64,000 nt of DNA from Sphingobium sp. JS3065. GTDB lineage: Bacteria > Pseudomonadota > Alphaproteobacteria > Sphingomonadales > Sphingomonadaceae. This document shows, piece after piece, positions 24,101 to 37,922 of the stretch. The translations under genes were made by a program, and so were the position numbers. How positions within the stretch are numbered: position 1 is the first letter of the stretch; every line of letters starts with the position of its first letter. The notes beneath the pieces were generated by a model that saw only the letters and a list, made by a program, of their open reading frames with translations, ran no database searches and had not been told where the DNA came from. Location: positions 3,041,501-3,105,500 of the forward strand of contig NZ_CP102664.1 of assembly GCF_026427355.1 (NCBI RefSeq), read 5' to 3'.

Positions 24101-24745
24101 ATGGCCTCCATTCCTTTGAAGAAGAAAAACCGGGTCCAGCCCGGAAAACGATCCTCCACCTTCCTGGGTCAATGGAGCATGTTCCTCCGGCAGTTCATCA
24201 AGCATCCGGGCATGATCGGGTCGGTCATTCCTTCCTCCCAAATGCTGGTCGACAGCATGCTGGAGGGCGTGGACTGGCAGCGGACCCGGCTGTTCGTGGA
24301 ATATGGACCGGGCGTCGGTACGTTCACGCGGCCCATCCTCGACAGGCTGCACCCGGACGCGACCCTGCTCGCCATCGACCTCAACCTCGATTTCGTCGCC
24401 TATCTGGAGGCGGAGATCGACGATCCCCGGCTGCGCATCGTCCATGGCTCCGCCGCCGATGTCCGCCGCTTCATCAAGGAATCCGGTTATGCCCAGGCGG
24501 ATCATGTCCTGTCCGGCATTCCCTTCTCGACCCTGCCCGACGGCGTGGGGGAGGCGATCTGCGCCGAAACCCAGTCGGTTCTGAAGGATGGCGGGGCTTT
24601 CCTGGTCTATCAATATTCCGGCTATATGCGCCGCCTTCTCTCTCCCCTGTTCGAGGAGATTCGGGAACGGGTCGAATGGCGCAACATCCCGCCCTGCCGG
24701 ATGTTCGTCGCGATGAAGCGGCAAATCCTGGCCCAAGCGGCGTGA
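24101..24745 (+). CDS. SAM-dependent methyltransferase, PmtA-like phospholipid N-methyltransferase
   Basis: 214 aa. Motif I is VEYGPGVGTFTRPIL (about residues 67-81), then LLAIDLNLDFVAYL for the ribose acid, VHGSAAD, and the catalytic-loop region SGIPFSTLP. This combination is seen in rhizobial/Rhodobacter PmtA and related KsgA-like enzymes, which methylate phosphatidylethanolamine toward phosphatidylcholine. The basic N-terminus (PLKKKNRVQPGKRS) and the amphipathic segment WSMFLRQFIKHP could bind membranes. An rRNA or other small-molecule substrate is the main alternative. ATG at 24101. It is flanked by untranslated stretches of 150 and 260 bp in which I see no gene. Confidence 0.78.
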   Translation: MASIPLKKKNRVQPGKRSSTFLGQWSMFLRQFIKHPGMIGSVIPSSQMLVDSMLEGVDWQRTRLFVEYGPGVGTFTRPILDRLHPDATLLAIDLNLDFVAYLEAEIDDPRLRIVHGSAADVRRFIKESGYAQADHVLSGIPFSTLPDGVGEAICAETQSVLKDGGAFLVYQYSGYMRRLLSPLFEEIRERVEWRNIPPCRMFVAMKRQILAQAA

Positions 24746-25008
24746 TCGTTTCGCCTTGCCATTGAATTCGCTGCATTTTGAGCGGATTTTTCGGCTTTTC
24801 CATAGGCCTATACCCAATTCAGGGTATGCGTTGGCCTGACCGGATCGTTAGGCGTGCCGAACAGGCAGTTCCCTCTGCCTGCCGGCAGCCGGGCCATATT
24901 GCGACCCATGGCCCGGTTGTCGGCTTCGGTCCCGCCGCATCGGCAACGACGGTTTCGCTTTGGCGCGCTTCATGATAAGCCCCGGCGCGAAACACGGCGA
25001 GATAGTTG

Positions 25009-26274
25009 ATGAACGACCTGACCCAGACCCCCGAAATGCTGATCGCGACCATGGGCGCGCGCGCGCGCGCAGCGGCGGCGCAGCTTTCCACCGCCAGCGA
25101 CGCGCAGAAGATCGACGCGCTGCGCCGCGCCGCGCAGGCGCTGCGGGATCAGGTGCCGCAGATCATCGCCGCCAATGCCCGCGACATGGAAAATGCCGCC
25201 GCCAATGGCCTTTCGCCCGCGCTGCTCGACCGGCTGAAACTGGATGAGGACCGCGTTCTCGCGACGGCGGCGGGCGTGGATCAGGTGGCGACCCTCGACA
25301 ATCCGCTGGGCAGTGTGATCGACAGGCTGGTCCGCCCCAACGGCATGGAGTTGAGCCGCGTCCGCGTGCCGCTGGGCGTGATCGGCATCATCTATGAAAG
25401 CCGCCCCAATGTGACCGCCGACGCGGCCGCGCTCTGCCTGCGGGCGGGCAACGCCGTGATCCTGCGCGGCGGCAGCGAGGCGAAGGAAAGCAACCGCGCC
25501 ATCCACGCCGCCATGGTTGAGGGGATTGCCGCCGCCGGCCTGCCCGCCGACGCGGTGCAGCTTGTCCCCACCACCGACCGCGCCGCCGTGGGCGCGCTGC
25601 TGAAAGCGGCGGAGTTCATCGACCTGATCGTCCCCCGCGGCGGCAAGAGCCTGGTCGCCCGCGTGCAGGAAGAGGCGCGGGTGCCCGTGCTCGCGCATCT
25701 GGACGGCATCAACCATAGCTATGTCGACGGCGCCGCCGACCCCGATATGGCGCAAAAGCTGGTGGTGAACGCCAAGATGCGCCGCACCGGCATTTGCGGC
25801 GCGACCGAAACGGTGCTGATCGACAAGGCCTATCCCCAGGCGCTCGCCATCGTGAAGGCGCTGCTCGAGGCCAAATGCGAAGTGCGCGGCGACGAAGCCG
25901 TGCAGGCGCTGGACAGCCGCGTGGTCGCCGCGTCGGACGAGGATTGGGATACGGAATATCTCGACGCCATCGTCTCGGTCCGGATCGTGGACGGGCTGGA
26001 CGAGGCGCTCGCCCATATCGCCGCCCATGCCAGCCACCATACCGACGCCATCATCACCGAGGACGCCGAGAAGGCCGAGCGTTTCCTGAACGCGGTCGAC
26101 AGCGCGATCGTGATGTGGAACGCCTCCACCCAGTTCGCGGACGGCGGCGAGTTCGGGCTGGGCGCGGAGATCGGCATCTCGACCGGCCGCCTTCATGCGC
26201 GGGGACCGGTGGCTCTGGAAGGCCTCACCACCTATAAATGGCTGGTGCGCGGAACGGGCCAGGCGCGGCCTTAA
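25009..26274 (+). CDS. proA: glutamate-5-semialdehyde dehydrogenase (gamma-glutamyl phosphate reductase)
   Basis: 421 aa aldehyde dehydrogenase-fold enzyme. [20 protein letters not shown] (about 127-146) is the family signature, [12 protein letters not shown] contacts NADPH, and [11 protein letters not shown] holds the catalytic cysteine (about 265). It reduces gamma-glutamyl phosphate to the semialdehyde in proline synthesis. ATG at 25009 follows GGCGAG; the TTG immediately before it is not needed. The upstream 263 bp contain a small ATACCC/GGGTAT hairpin (about 24810-24826) and nothing else I recognise. No proB is present here, so the pathway genes are split. Confidence 0.95.
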   Translation: MNDLTQTPEMLIATMGARARAAAAQLSTASDAQKIDALRRAAQALRDQVPQIIAANARDMENAAANGLSPALLDRLKLDEDRVLATAAGVDQVATLDNPLGSVIDRLVRPNGMELSRVRVPLGVIGIIYESRPNVTADAAALCLRAGNAVILRGGSEAKESNRAIHAAMVEGIAAAGLPADAVQLVPTTDRAAVGALLKAAEFIDLIVPRGGKSLVARVQEEARVPVLAHLDGINHSYVDGAADPDMAQKLVVNAKMRRTGICGATETVLIDKAYPQALAIVKALLEAKCEVRGDEAVQALDSRVVAASDEDWDTEYLDAIVSVRIVDGLDEALAHIAAHASHHTDAIITEDAEKAERFLNAVDSAIVMWNASTQFADGGEFGLGAEIGISTGRLHARGPVALEGLTTYKWLVRGTGQARP

Positions 26275-26287
26275 CCGGACTACCCCC

Positions 26288-26389
26288 TCCCCGTTTGCCC
26301 TGAGCTTGTTGAAGGGCAAGGCTGAGCGAAGTCGAAGCCTTCGCTGCGCTCAGGCAAGGGCTTCGGCTTCGCTCAGCCCGAACGGGGAG
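26288..26389. repeat. dispersed sphingomonad repeat (copy D), overlapping the kdsA end
   Basis: Inverted ends CTCCCCGTT / AACGGGGAG around GCCCTGAGC-type cores. The complement of its right end contributes the last codons of the leftward kdsA gene, including the stop (26373-26375). Confidence 0.8.
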
Positions 26390-27206
26390 CCTTCACCGCC
26401 CCATCGATCGCCTTCAGCGTCTCCAGCATCGGCCCGACCCACTCCACCGGCAGCATCACCGGCCCATCGGACGGCGCACGGTCAGGATCGTCATGCGCCT
26501 CCGCAAAGACCGCCGCTACCCCCGCCGCCACGGCACTGCGCGCCAGCACCGGCGCAAATTCCCGCTGCCCGCCCGAGGCTGAACCCAGCCCGCCCGGCTG
26601 CTGCACCGAATGGGTGGCGTCGAACACCACCGGATAGCCCGTCTGCGCCATCACCGGCAGCGATCGCATGTCGCTGACCAGCGTGTTGTAGCCGAAGCTG
26701 GCCCCGCGCTCGGTCAGCAATATCCGCTCATTGCCGGTCGAAGCGACCTTCTGAGCCACAGCCGCCATGTCCCAGGGGGCCAGGAACTGCCCCTTCTTCA
26801 CATTGACGACCGCGCCCGTGCGCCCCGCCGCCAGCAGCAGATCGGTCTGACGGCACAAAAAGGCCGGAATCTGGAGAATATCCACAACCTCTGCCGCTGC
26901 CCCGACCTGTCCGGCCTCATGCACGTCGGTCAGCACCGGGCAGCCGAAATTCGCCTTCACCTCGGCCAGGATCGCCAGCCCCGCGTCGATGCCCACGCCC
27001 CGCTGCCCCGCCACCGAAGTCCGGTTCGCCTTGTCGAAGGAGGATTTGAAGACGAACGGCACCCCCGCCTTCGCCGCCACGCCCGACAGCCTTTCCGCCA
27101 TCATCATCGCATGATCGCGGCTTTCGATCTGGCAGGGGCCGGAAATCAGGACGAAGGGCAGGTCGTTGCCGACCGTCACCGGTCCGATGGAAACATGTCT
27201 TGTCAT
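26373..27206 (-). CDS. kdsA: 3-deoxy-8-phosphooctulonate (KDO-8-P) synthase
   Basis: 277 aa class I aldolase-like synthase. Motifs are ISGPCQIESRDHA (about 21-33), FKSSFDKANRTS (PEP and arabinose-5-P binding), VLTDVHE, and DATHSVQQPGG. It makes KDO-8-phosphate for lipopolysaccharide. ATG at 27206 gives the normal N-terminus; the frame is open upstream but belongs to another gene there. The last four codons and TGA (PRSG-stop) lie in a dispersed repeat, so the native C-terminus has been replaced or extended by a few residues. It follows the small PLA2-like gene by 5 bp and is probably translated from the same mRNA. Confidence 0.94.
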   Translation of the reverse strand: MTRHVSIGPVTVGNDLPFVLISGPCQIESRDHAMMMAERLSGVAAKAGVPFVFKSSFDKANRTSVAGQRGVGIDAGLAILAEVKANFGCPVLTDVHEAGQVGAAAEVVDILQIPAFLCRQTDLLLAAGRTGAVVNVKKGQFLAPWDMAAVAQKVASTGNERILLTERGASFGYNTLVSDMRSLPVMAQTGYPVVFDATHSVQQPGGLGSASGGQREFAPVLARSAVAAGVAAVFAEAHDDPDRAPSDGPVMLPVEWVGPMLETLKAIDGAVKAPRSG

Positions 27207-27211
27207 GCCGC

Positions 27212-27505
27212 TCACTTCGGCGCTTTCACGAAATGGCGCAAGAGCTGCCCCCGCCACAACCCTTTGCCGGGGTGATAATTCCAGCAGAACCAGCCGAAGA
27301 CCAGACAGGCCAGCAGCGACGGCAGCGCCATCGGATCGCCTTCCCCCTTCATATGCCGGTAAAAGGCGAAGTCCGCCCGCCACCGGTCCCGCTCGCTGCC
27401 GCCGCCGTTGATGCCATAGGCATTGTCATGGCGCCGACAGCCGATGTTTCGGTTGTATTTGCGGTGGTCTATGAAATAGCAGTAGTCGCGTTCGGGTGTC
27501 GTCAT
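27212..27505 (-). CDS. small phospholipase A2-like protein with one membrane helix
   Basis: 97 aa. The first half holds a PLA2-like active-site pattern, GCRRHDNAYG followed by GGS...DRWRADFAFYRHM: a Cys, the His-Asp pair, a Tyr, then R..AD..F. This is the order seen in prokaryotic and viral PLA2 cores. The second half is a hydrophobic helix (MALPSLLACLVFGWFCWNY) and a basic tail. The calcium loop is not clear. I infer a membrane-anchored PLA2-like hydrolase; it might instead be a non-enzymatic relative. ATG at 27505. Its stop is 5 bp from kdsA, and its start is 22 bp from that of the divergent hydrolase gene. Confidence 0.65.
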   Translation of the reverse strand: MTTPERDYCYFIDHRKYNRNIGCRRHDNAYGINGGGSERDRWRADFAFYRHMKGEGDPMALPSLLACLVFGWFCWNYHPGKGLWRGQLLRHFVKAPK

Positions 27506-27527
27506 GGCCCGATGTGGAACAGGGGCC

Positions 27528-28655
27528 ATGGAAAAGTTCAAGCGTAAACTCTTCTACCTTGGCGGTTTCGATCCGCGCGGGGTGCGTTTCTACCACCAGA
27601 TGTATCGCGAGCAGGCGGAAACTTACACCCGTCTGTCGGGCGAACGGGTGGAGGTCAGCGCCCGCCGCTCCGGCCCGGCCTCCTCCGCCCGCTGGACCGT
27701 CACCAACCACAGCGCCGGGGTCGAGACCGACTATGAATTCCTCCGCTGGGAGGATCTGGTCGGCAAGGTCTGGATTCGCAATCCGCTGCTGCTGGCGTGG
27801 CGCTCCATCGCCACCTACAGCGCCCATGCCCGCCACATGCAGTTCCTGCGCATGCGGAAATTGCGTCCGGGACCGGTCGTCACCATCCTCTACCCGCCGC
27901 TGCTGGCCGTGCTGGTCCCGCTCGCCCTCGCGCTGGTTCCCGCCCTGCTGCTGACGTTGCTGTTGCCCTTCTGGGCCGCCGCGCTCATCGGCATCGGCAT
28001 CAGCGCGGCGCTGTCGGGCCGCCTGCTCAACAAGCTGATCGTGCCCTGGCTGCTGCGCTTCATGTATTACAACCACTCGGTCGCCGCCGAAGGCCCCGGC
28101 GCGGAGATGGAAGCCCGCCTCGACCAGTTCGCCGCGCGCATCGTGGAGGAAATGGACGGCCCTTATGACGAGGTCGTCTTCGCCTCCCACAGCAACGGCA
28201 CCATCTATGCGATGAGCGTCCTGCGCCGCATCCTGGAACTGCGCGGGGACAGGCCGCTGCCCGACAATTTCACGGTCCTCACCCTGGGGCAGGTCGTGCC
28301 CGTCATCGCGCTGCGCAAGGACGCGCGCTGGTATCATGCCGACCTGAAGGCGCTGGACGACAAGCATTTCCGCCTGGTCGACTTCTCCGCCCCGCCGGAC
28401 GGCGCGGCCTATTATGACGTGCACCCGATCCGCCTCGTCTCGGACCGATGCGCCGCCCGCGTGGACCTGCTTTCGCCGCGCTTCCACCTCTTCTACGACC
28501 CGGAAAATTACCATAGCGGCTGGTCGAACAAATATGAGGCGCATTTCGACTATCTGCGCGTGGGCGACCGTCTCTCGCCGGTCGATTACGTTAGCCTGAC
28601 CGCTGGCCGCCGCACCATCGACGAAGCGATAGCGCAGTTCAGGACGCTCCAGTGA
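27528..28655 (+). CDS. unknown membrane protein with a lipase-like SHSNG elbow
   Basis: 375 aa, family not recognised. Residues about 115-155 hold two strongly hydrophobic helices (ILYPPLLAVLVPLALALVPA and the following Leu/Ala-rich stretch). The part after them contains YDEVVFASHSNGTIYAMSVL, a beta-strand/serine/helix pattern like the nucleophile elbow of alpha/beta hydrolases. An acid may lie in LVDFSAPPD and a histidine near ENYHSGW; both are guesses. ATG at 27528 is preferred (AGGGG just upstream) over ATG 27504, which would overlap the divergent start codon. The stop overlaps the P450 GTG by 4 bp, so the two act as a pair. Confidence 0.75.
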   Translation: MEKFKRKLFYLGGFDPRGVRFYHQMYREQAETYTRLSGERVEVSARRSGPASSARWTVTNHSAGVETDYEFLRWEDLVGKVWIRNPLLLAWRSIATYSAHARHMQFLRMRKLRPGPVVTILYPPLLAVLVPLALALVPALLLTLLLPFWAAALIGIGISAALSGRLLNKLIVPWLLRFMYYNHSVAAEGPGAEMEARLDQFAARIVEEMDGPYDEVVFASHSNGTIYAMSVLRRILELRGDRPLPDNFTVLTLGQVVPVIALRKDARWYHADLKALDDKHFRLVDFSAPPDGAAYYDVHPIRLVSDRCAARVDLLSPRFHLFYDPENYHSGWSNKYEAHFDYLRVGDRLSPVDYVSLTAGRRTIDEAIAQFRTLQ

Positions 28656-30022
28656 CCGACCTCTTCACCCCTCCCTATCCCGAACCGCCCCGCACCAAGC
28701 GCGGCCTGATGAAGCGCTTCCTGCGCGGCTGGCATAGCTGGATCCACGTGCTGTTCGAAAAAAGCTACACGATGAAGCTGGGCGAAATCCGCATGCCCGG
28801 CCAGACCATGTACATCGCCAATGAACTGCCGCTGGTGGACCGGATCCTGCGCGGCGGCACGGCCTACCCGAAGCATCGCGAACTGGTGCGCAACCTCTCC
28901 CCGCTGATCGGCAATTCGGTCTTCTCCGCCAATGGCGAGGATTGGGAAAGCCAGCGCGCCATGGTGAACCCGGCCTTCGCGCACACGGCGCTCCATCGCT
29001 CCATGCCGCTGATGGTCGCGGCCGCCGACGATCTGCTCGCCCGCCTGGACGCGGCGGACAAAGCCAGACCGGTCGACATCGACCCGATGATGACCCATGT
29101 CGCCGCCGACATCATCTTCCGCACGCTCTTTTCCGAAGCGCTGGACGAGCGGCGCTCCAACATCATCCACACCGCCTTCGGGCGTTTCCAGCGCCTCGCC
29201 CACAGCGCCTCGATGCTGCGCCTCTACGGCTTCCCGGCGCGCTGGTTCGAGCAGCGGTCGCTCAAACCCGCCGGGGCGATCCACGACGTCTTCCGCCCAA
29301 TCGTCGAAGCCCGCTACGAAGCTTTCCATCGACGCGGCGAAGCGCCCCATCGCGACATCCTCCAGTCGCTGATCGAGGCGAAACATCCGGAGAGCGGCGA
29401 ACCCTTCACCCTGCAACAGGTGATGGATCAGGTTTCGACGGTGTTCCTCGCCGGGCATGAAACTTCGGCCAGCACCATGACCTGGGCGCTCTACATGCTG
29501 GCGGAATGCGCCCATATCCAGACCGCCGCCCGCGCCGAGGTGGCGCAATTCGCAGGAAACGCCCCGCTCACGGCCCCAATGCTCAAGGATATGAGCGCCA
29601 TCCGCAACATCTTCCGCGAAACGCTGCGCCTCTATCCGCCGGTCGCCTTCTTCCCCCGCGAAGTCACCTGCCCGATGCCGATGCGCGACAAGCAGTTGGA
29701 GGAAGGCGCGATGCTGGTGGTCGCCCCCTGGCTCACCCAGCGGAACAAGGATAATTGGGCCTGCCCCCACAGCTTCGACCCCGCCCGCTTCGAAGACCCC
29801 GCCAATGCGGAAATGGTGAAGCAGGCCTGGTTCCCCTTCGGCCGCGGTCCCCGCGTCTGCGTGGGTGCAGGCTTCGCCCAGCAGGAGGTGATGACCGTGA
29901 TCGCAAGCGTGGTGCGCCGCTATCGCCTGTCGGTGCCGGAAGGGTTCAAGCCGGAACCGATCAGCCGCCTGACGATCCGGCCAAGGACGGGAATGAAACT
30001 GATGTTCGAGGCGGTGGGGTGA
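28652..30022 (+). CDS. cytochrome P450
   Basis: 456 aa soluble-type P450. The I-helix AGHETSAS (about 275) carries the oxygen-activating Glu/Thr, the K-helix has ETLRLYPPV (ExxR), and the heme loop is FPFGRGPRVCVGAGFA, with Cys about residue 400. The form resembles bacterial CYP families close to CYP102-like fatty acid or terpene hydroxylases, but no reductase domain is fused. GTG at 28652 overlaps the upstream stop (GTGA), showing translational coupling with the hydrolase-like protein. No ferredoxin gene is nearby, so electrons come from elsewhere. Substrate unknown; a lipid or ester product of the partner is a reasonable guess. Confidence 0.92.
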   Translation: MTDLFTPPYPEPPRTKRGLMKRFLRGWHSWIHVLFEKSYTMKLGEIRMPGQTMYIANELPLVDRILRGGTAYPKHRELVRNLSPLIGNSVFSANGEDWESQRAMVNPAFAHTALHRSMPLMVAAADDLLARLDAADKARPVDIDPMMTHVAADIIFRTLFSEALDERRSNIIHTAFGRFQRLAHSASMLRLYGFPARWFEQRSLKPAGAIHDVFRPIVEARYEAFHRRGEAPHRDILQSLIEAKHPESGEPFTLQQVMDQVSTVFLAGHETSASTMTWALYMLAECAHIQTAARAEVAQFAGNAPLTAPMLKDMSAIRNIFRETLRLYPPVAFFPREVTCPMPMRDKQLEEGAMLVVAPWLTQRNKDNWACPHSFDPARFEDPANAEMVKQAWFPFGRGPRVCVGAGFAQQEVMTVIASVVRRYRLSVPEGFKPEPISRLTIRPRTGMKLMFEAVG

Positions 30023-30049
30023 AGGGGCGGAAGGCAGACATTCAATTTC

Positions 30050-30200
30050 CGTTCGCCCTGAGCCTGTCGAAGGGTCTTGCTGAGCGAAGGCGAAGCAAAA
30101 GGAGCCTCGCTTCGCTCGGCTAAGGGCTTCGACTTGCCGGAGGCAAGTTTATCCTGAGCGCCTGCCCTGGCAGGCAGACGAAGGGCTCAGCCCGAACGGG
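30050..30200. repeat. dispersed sphingomonad repeat, long version (copy E)
   Basis: GTTCGCCCTGAGCCTGTCGA on the left, AGCCCGAACGG on the right, with the inner module GCAAGTTTATCCTGAGCGC also present in copy A. It lies between the P450 stop and the next leftward gene. Confidence 0.8.
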
Positions 30201-30234
30201 TTTCTAATTTCCGCTCATGGCCATTTGCGGCCGC

Positions 30235-30531
30235 TCACCCCTTGATCCGCCCCACCATGGCCTGCCCCGCCACCCGCTGCCGCAGATAGCGCCGCTTCAG
30301 CACCACGCTCGTCACCAGCAGCGGCACGCCCACGATGATGCACGCCGCCCCCAGCATCGGCGGCCAAAGCCCGAACAGGCTGTGCACATTCAGCGCGGAA
30401 GGCGTCAGCACCAGCAGGAATCCCGCCGTCAACAGCCACAACCCCCAACGGCGCGGCCTCACCGCCACCATGCGCATCTCATGCCGGTGCGCCTTGCGCC
30501 CTTCCTTCGTGGACAGATCGGGATGCCTCAT
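30235..30531 (-). CDS. small membrane protein, two helices, unknown
   Basis: 98 aa. A basic cytoplasmic N-terminus (KEGRKAHRHEMRMVAVRPRR) is followed by two hydrophobic helices (WGLWLLTAGFLLVLTP and PPMLGAACIIVGVPLLVTSV) and a basic tail. The pattern is that of a small inner-membrane protein; no family is recognised. ATG at 30531 is used, although no clear ribosome-binding site precedes it; a start at MRMVAV is possible. It diverges from the TPP riboswitch transcript and converges on the P450. Confidence 0.6.
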   Translation of the reverse strand: MRHPDLSTKEGRKAHRHEMRMVAVRPRRWGLWLLTAGFLLVLTPSALNVHSLFGLWPPMLGAACIIVGVPLLVTSVVLKRRYLRQRVAGQAMVGRIKG

Positions 30532-30617
30532 CGCGGGCAACTAAAGCGGAAAAGCCCCTTGGCTGTCCAGCGCCACAACAGGGCTTCCGTTGGCGTCCCG
30601 TATCGGCTACACGCAAG

Positions 30618-33060
<2,443 letters not shown>

Positions 33061-33180
33061 AAAGCTGGCTGACTTCCGGGGGTGATCTTGCTCGGCGATT
33101 GCCGGGCAGGTCACCTCCACCTGCAGCGGATGTTGGATGACGCCCGGCCCATCCAACCCCTCTCGCCCGAACGGAGGGGG

Positions 33181-33642
33181 CTATTCCCGCAACCGTTCCA
33201 ATATCGCCTCCGCGGCCCGCGTCACATCGGCCCAGGTAACATCGAACCCGGCGTCATCGCCGAAATAGGGATCGGTCACGCCGCTCCCCTCGCGCCCCGG
33301 CACCATGTCCATCAGCAGACGCAGTTCCGCCGTCCCATCCGACGGGCGCACCCGGCGCAAATTCCCCAAATTTTCCGCATCCAGCGCGAAGACATGCGTA
33401 AAGCGCCGGAAATCCGCCGCCGTCACCTGCCGCCCGCGATAGCCCGAAATGTCGATCCCGTGCCGCAGCGCCACCGCCTGCGCGCGCCGGTCCGGCGGCG
33501 ATCCGACATGCCAATCCCCGGTCCCGGCCGAATCCACGACGATCTCCAGCCCCACCCGCTCCGCCTCCGCCCGCAGCGCCGCTTCCGCCAGCGGCGACCG
33601 GCAGATATTTCCCAGGCACACGAACAGGACCGAAGCGCTCAT
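33181..33642 (-). CDS. low-molecular-weight protein tyrosine phosphatase
   Basis: 153 aa. The P-loop VCLGNICRSPLAE (about 8-20) has the CX5R catalytic motif, and DPYFGDDAGFD (about 124) has the general-acid aspartate. It hydrolyses phosphotyrosine (or arsenate, in related proteins) in the cytoplasm. ATG at 33642 overlaps the stop of the upstream ATPase gene by 4 bp. No exopolysaccharide kinase, the usual bacterial partner, is nearby. Confidence 0.93.
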   Translation of the reverse strand: MSASVLFVCLGNICRSPLAEAALRAEAERVGLEIVVDSAGTGDWHVGSPPDRRAQAVALRHGIDISGYRGRQVTAADFRRFTHVFALDAENLGNLRRVRPSDGTAELRLLMDMVPGREGSGVTDPYFGDDAGFDVTWADVTRAAEAILERLRE

Positions 33643-35093
33643 CCCTCCGCCGCCGCCGTGCTGAGGCCCAGTTGCGGCACGCCGATCGACCGCCGCCCGC
33701 CGAAATCGGTCCGCGCCACGACCACGCCCAGCTTTTCCATATAGTCGATCAGCCGCCGCACGCGCCCCGGCGAACTGGTGCCATAGGCCCGCGCCAAAGC
33801 CGCATCGTCAGGGCAGGGCAATCCCTGCATCGCCGCCCGCGCGATCAGCAGGAAGGGGGCCAGCATATCCTCCGGCACCGGCTCCGCCGCCTTCATCGCA
33901 TCGGCCCAGCGCGGATCGGCGGCATCGAACATCCCCGCCTGCGCCATGGCGAAACGCTTGCGGAAGGCGGGCAGGTCGAGCGGCGGGGTCTTCACCCCCT
34001 TCATCCGGCACCGCACCCCGAAATCCTGATAGAGCGTCGAAACGCTCGGCTGCGCATCGCCCAGATCGGCGACGATTTCCTCCAGCACGGCGATCACCAC
34101 CGGCTCATTCTGCCCGAAGTCCAGTTCCGGCGCGGCAGCTTTGGCCGAAGGCGCGGCGGCCAGCGCCCGCATCAATTCCTCGGCAGGCAAAGGCGGCGAC
34201 TCCGCGCGCGCCGGAGGAGGGGGCAAGGCCTCTTCCTCGCCCGCACCGGCAAACAGCAACTCCTGCAAATCCCCGGTCGCGGTCACGGGCGGCGGCATCA
34301 GCTTGTGCGTGCCGCCCCGCGTGCTGGTCTTCACCGGCCCGATCTTCACCGCCACCGGCCGCCGGCAGATGGCAGGCCCCAACGCCAGAAACCGCCCCCG
34401 CTCCAGATCGCGGATCTGCTCCGCCTGCCGCCGCTCCATGCCCAGCAGGTCCGCCGCCCGCGCCATGTCGATGTCCAGGAAGGTCCGCCCCATCAGGAAG
34501 TTCGAAGCCTCCGCCGCGACATTCTTCGCCAGCTTCGCCAGCCGCTGCGTCGCGATCACCCCCGCCAGCCCGCGCTTGCGCCCCCGGCACATCAGGTTCG
34601 TCATGGCCGCCAGAGACAGCCGCCGCGCCTCGTCCGACACGTCGCCCGCCGCCACCGGGGCGAACATCTGCGCCTCATCGACCACCACCAGCGCCGGATA
34701 CCAATGGTCCCGCGGCGCATCGAACAGCGTCGACAGGAACGTCGCGGCGCATTTCATCTGCGCCTCCAGTTCCAGCGATTCCAGGCTCAGCACCACCGAA
34801 GCGCGGTGTTCGCGAATCCGCGCCGCCATCTTGACGATCTCGCGCTCATTATAGTCGCCCGCGTCGATCACCACATGGCCATATTCATCGGCCAGCGTGA
34901 CGAAATCGCCCTCGGGATCGATCACCACCTGCTGGACCAATGCGGCGCTTTCCTCCAGCAGGCGGCGCAGCAGATGCGATTTGCCCGATCCCGAATTGCC
35001 CTGGACGAGCAGCCGGGTGGCGAGCAATTCCTCCACGTCGACCAGAACGGCATTGCCGTTGCTGTCATTTCCTATGCTGATGCTGGCGGTCAC
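33639..35093 (-). CDS. HerA/VirB4-like ATP-binding protein (DUF87-type helicase)
   Basis: 484 aa. The P-loop is LVQGNSGSGKSHLLRRLL (about 28-45), Walker B is LVVVDEAQMFAP (about 133), and GVIATQRLAKLAKNV is the Q/R sensor region typical of HerA-type ATPases that move on DNA or drive secretion. The second half is Pro/Ala-rich linker (about 290-340), then a domain with a winged-helix look near the C-terminus (LARAYGTSSPGRVRRLIDYM). GTG at 35093 is chosen for AAAGGA 5 bp upstream; an ATG lies further up inside the ppc upstream region. No NurA nuclease partner is seen. It overlaps the phosphatase gene and diverges from ppc. Confidence 0.85.
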   Translation of the reverse strand: MTASISIGNDSNGNAVLVDVEELLATRLLVQGNSGSGKSHLLRRLLEESAALVQQVVIDPEGDFVTLADEYGHVVIDAGDYNEREIVKMAARIREHRASVVLSLESLELEAQMKCAATFLSTLFDAPRDHWYPALVVVDEAQMFAPVAAGDVSDEARRLSLAAMTNLMCRGRKRGLAGVIATQRLAKLAKNVAAEASNFLMGRTFLDIDMARAADLLGMERRQAEQIRDLERGRFLALGPAICRRPVAVKIGPVKTSTRGGTHKLMPPPVTATGDLQELLFAGAGEEEALPPPPARAESPPLPAEELMRALAAAPSAKAAAPELDFGQNEPVVIAVLEEIVADLGDAQPSVSTLYQDFGVRCRMKGVKTPPLDLPAFRKRFAMAQAGMFDAADPRWADAMKAAEPVPEDMLAPFLLIARAAMQGLPCPDDAALARAYGTSSPGRVRRLIDYMEKLGVVVARTDFGGRRSIGVPQLGLSTAAAEG

Positions 35094-35201
35094 GGCTTTC
35101 CTTTGGCCCAGGGCAGGCCCCTCGCGCAACCCTGCTGTCATTCGGGGCAGGAACCGGATTCCCTTGACCATTCGATTGTTGCAATGCAGCATAGATCCAT
35201 C

Positions 35202-37898
<2,697 letters not shown>

Positions 37899-37922
37899 GG
37901 TTGGAGAGCGGACAGTCCAAAT

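Noticed and set aside
24740..25008. Possible small gene between the methyltransferase and proA
   Set aside because: Short open frames on both strands lack ribosome-binding sites and coding character; only a small ATACCC/GGGTAT hairpin is seen.
33672..35201. Long upstream extension of the ppc frame
   Set aside because: The first 510 or so codons lie antisense to the HerA-like ATPase and read as Arg/His/Pro-rich nonsense; PEP carboxylase begins at MANPAP (35202).
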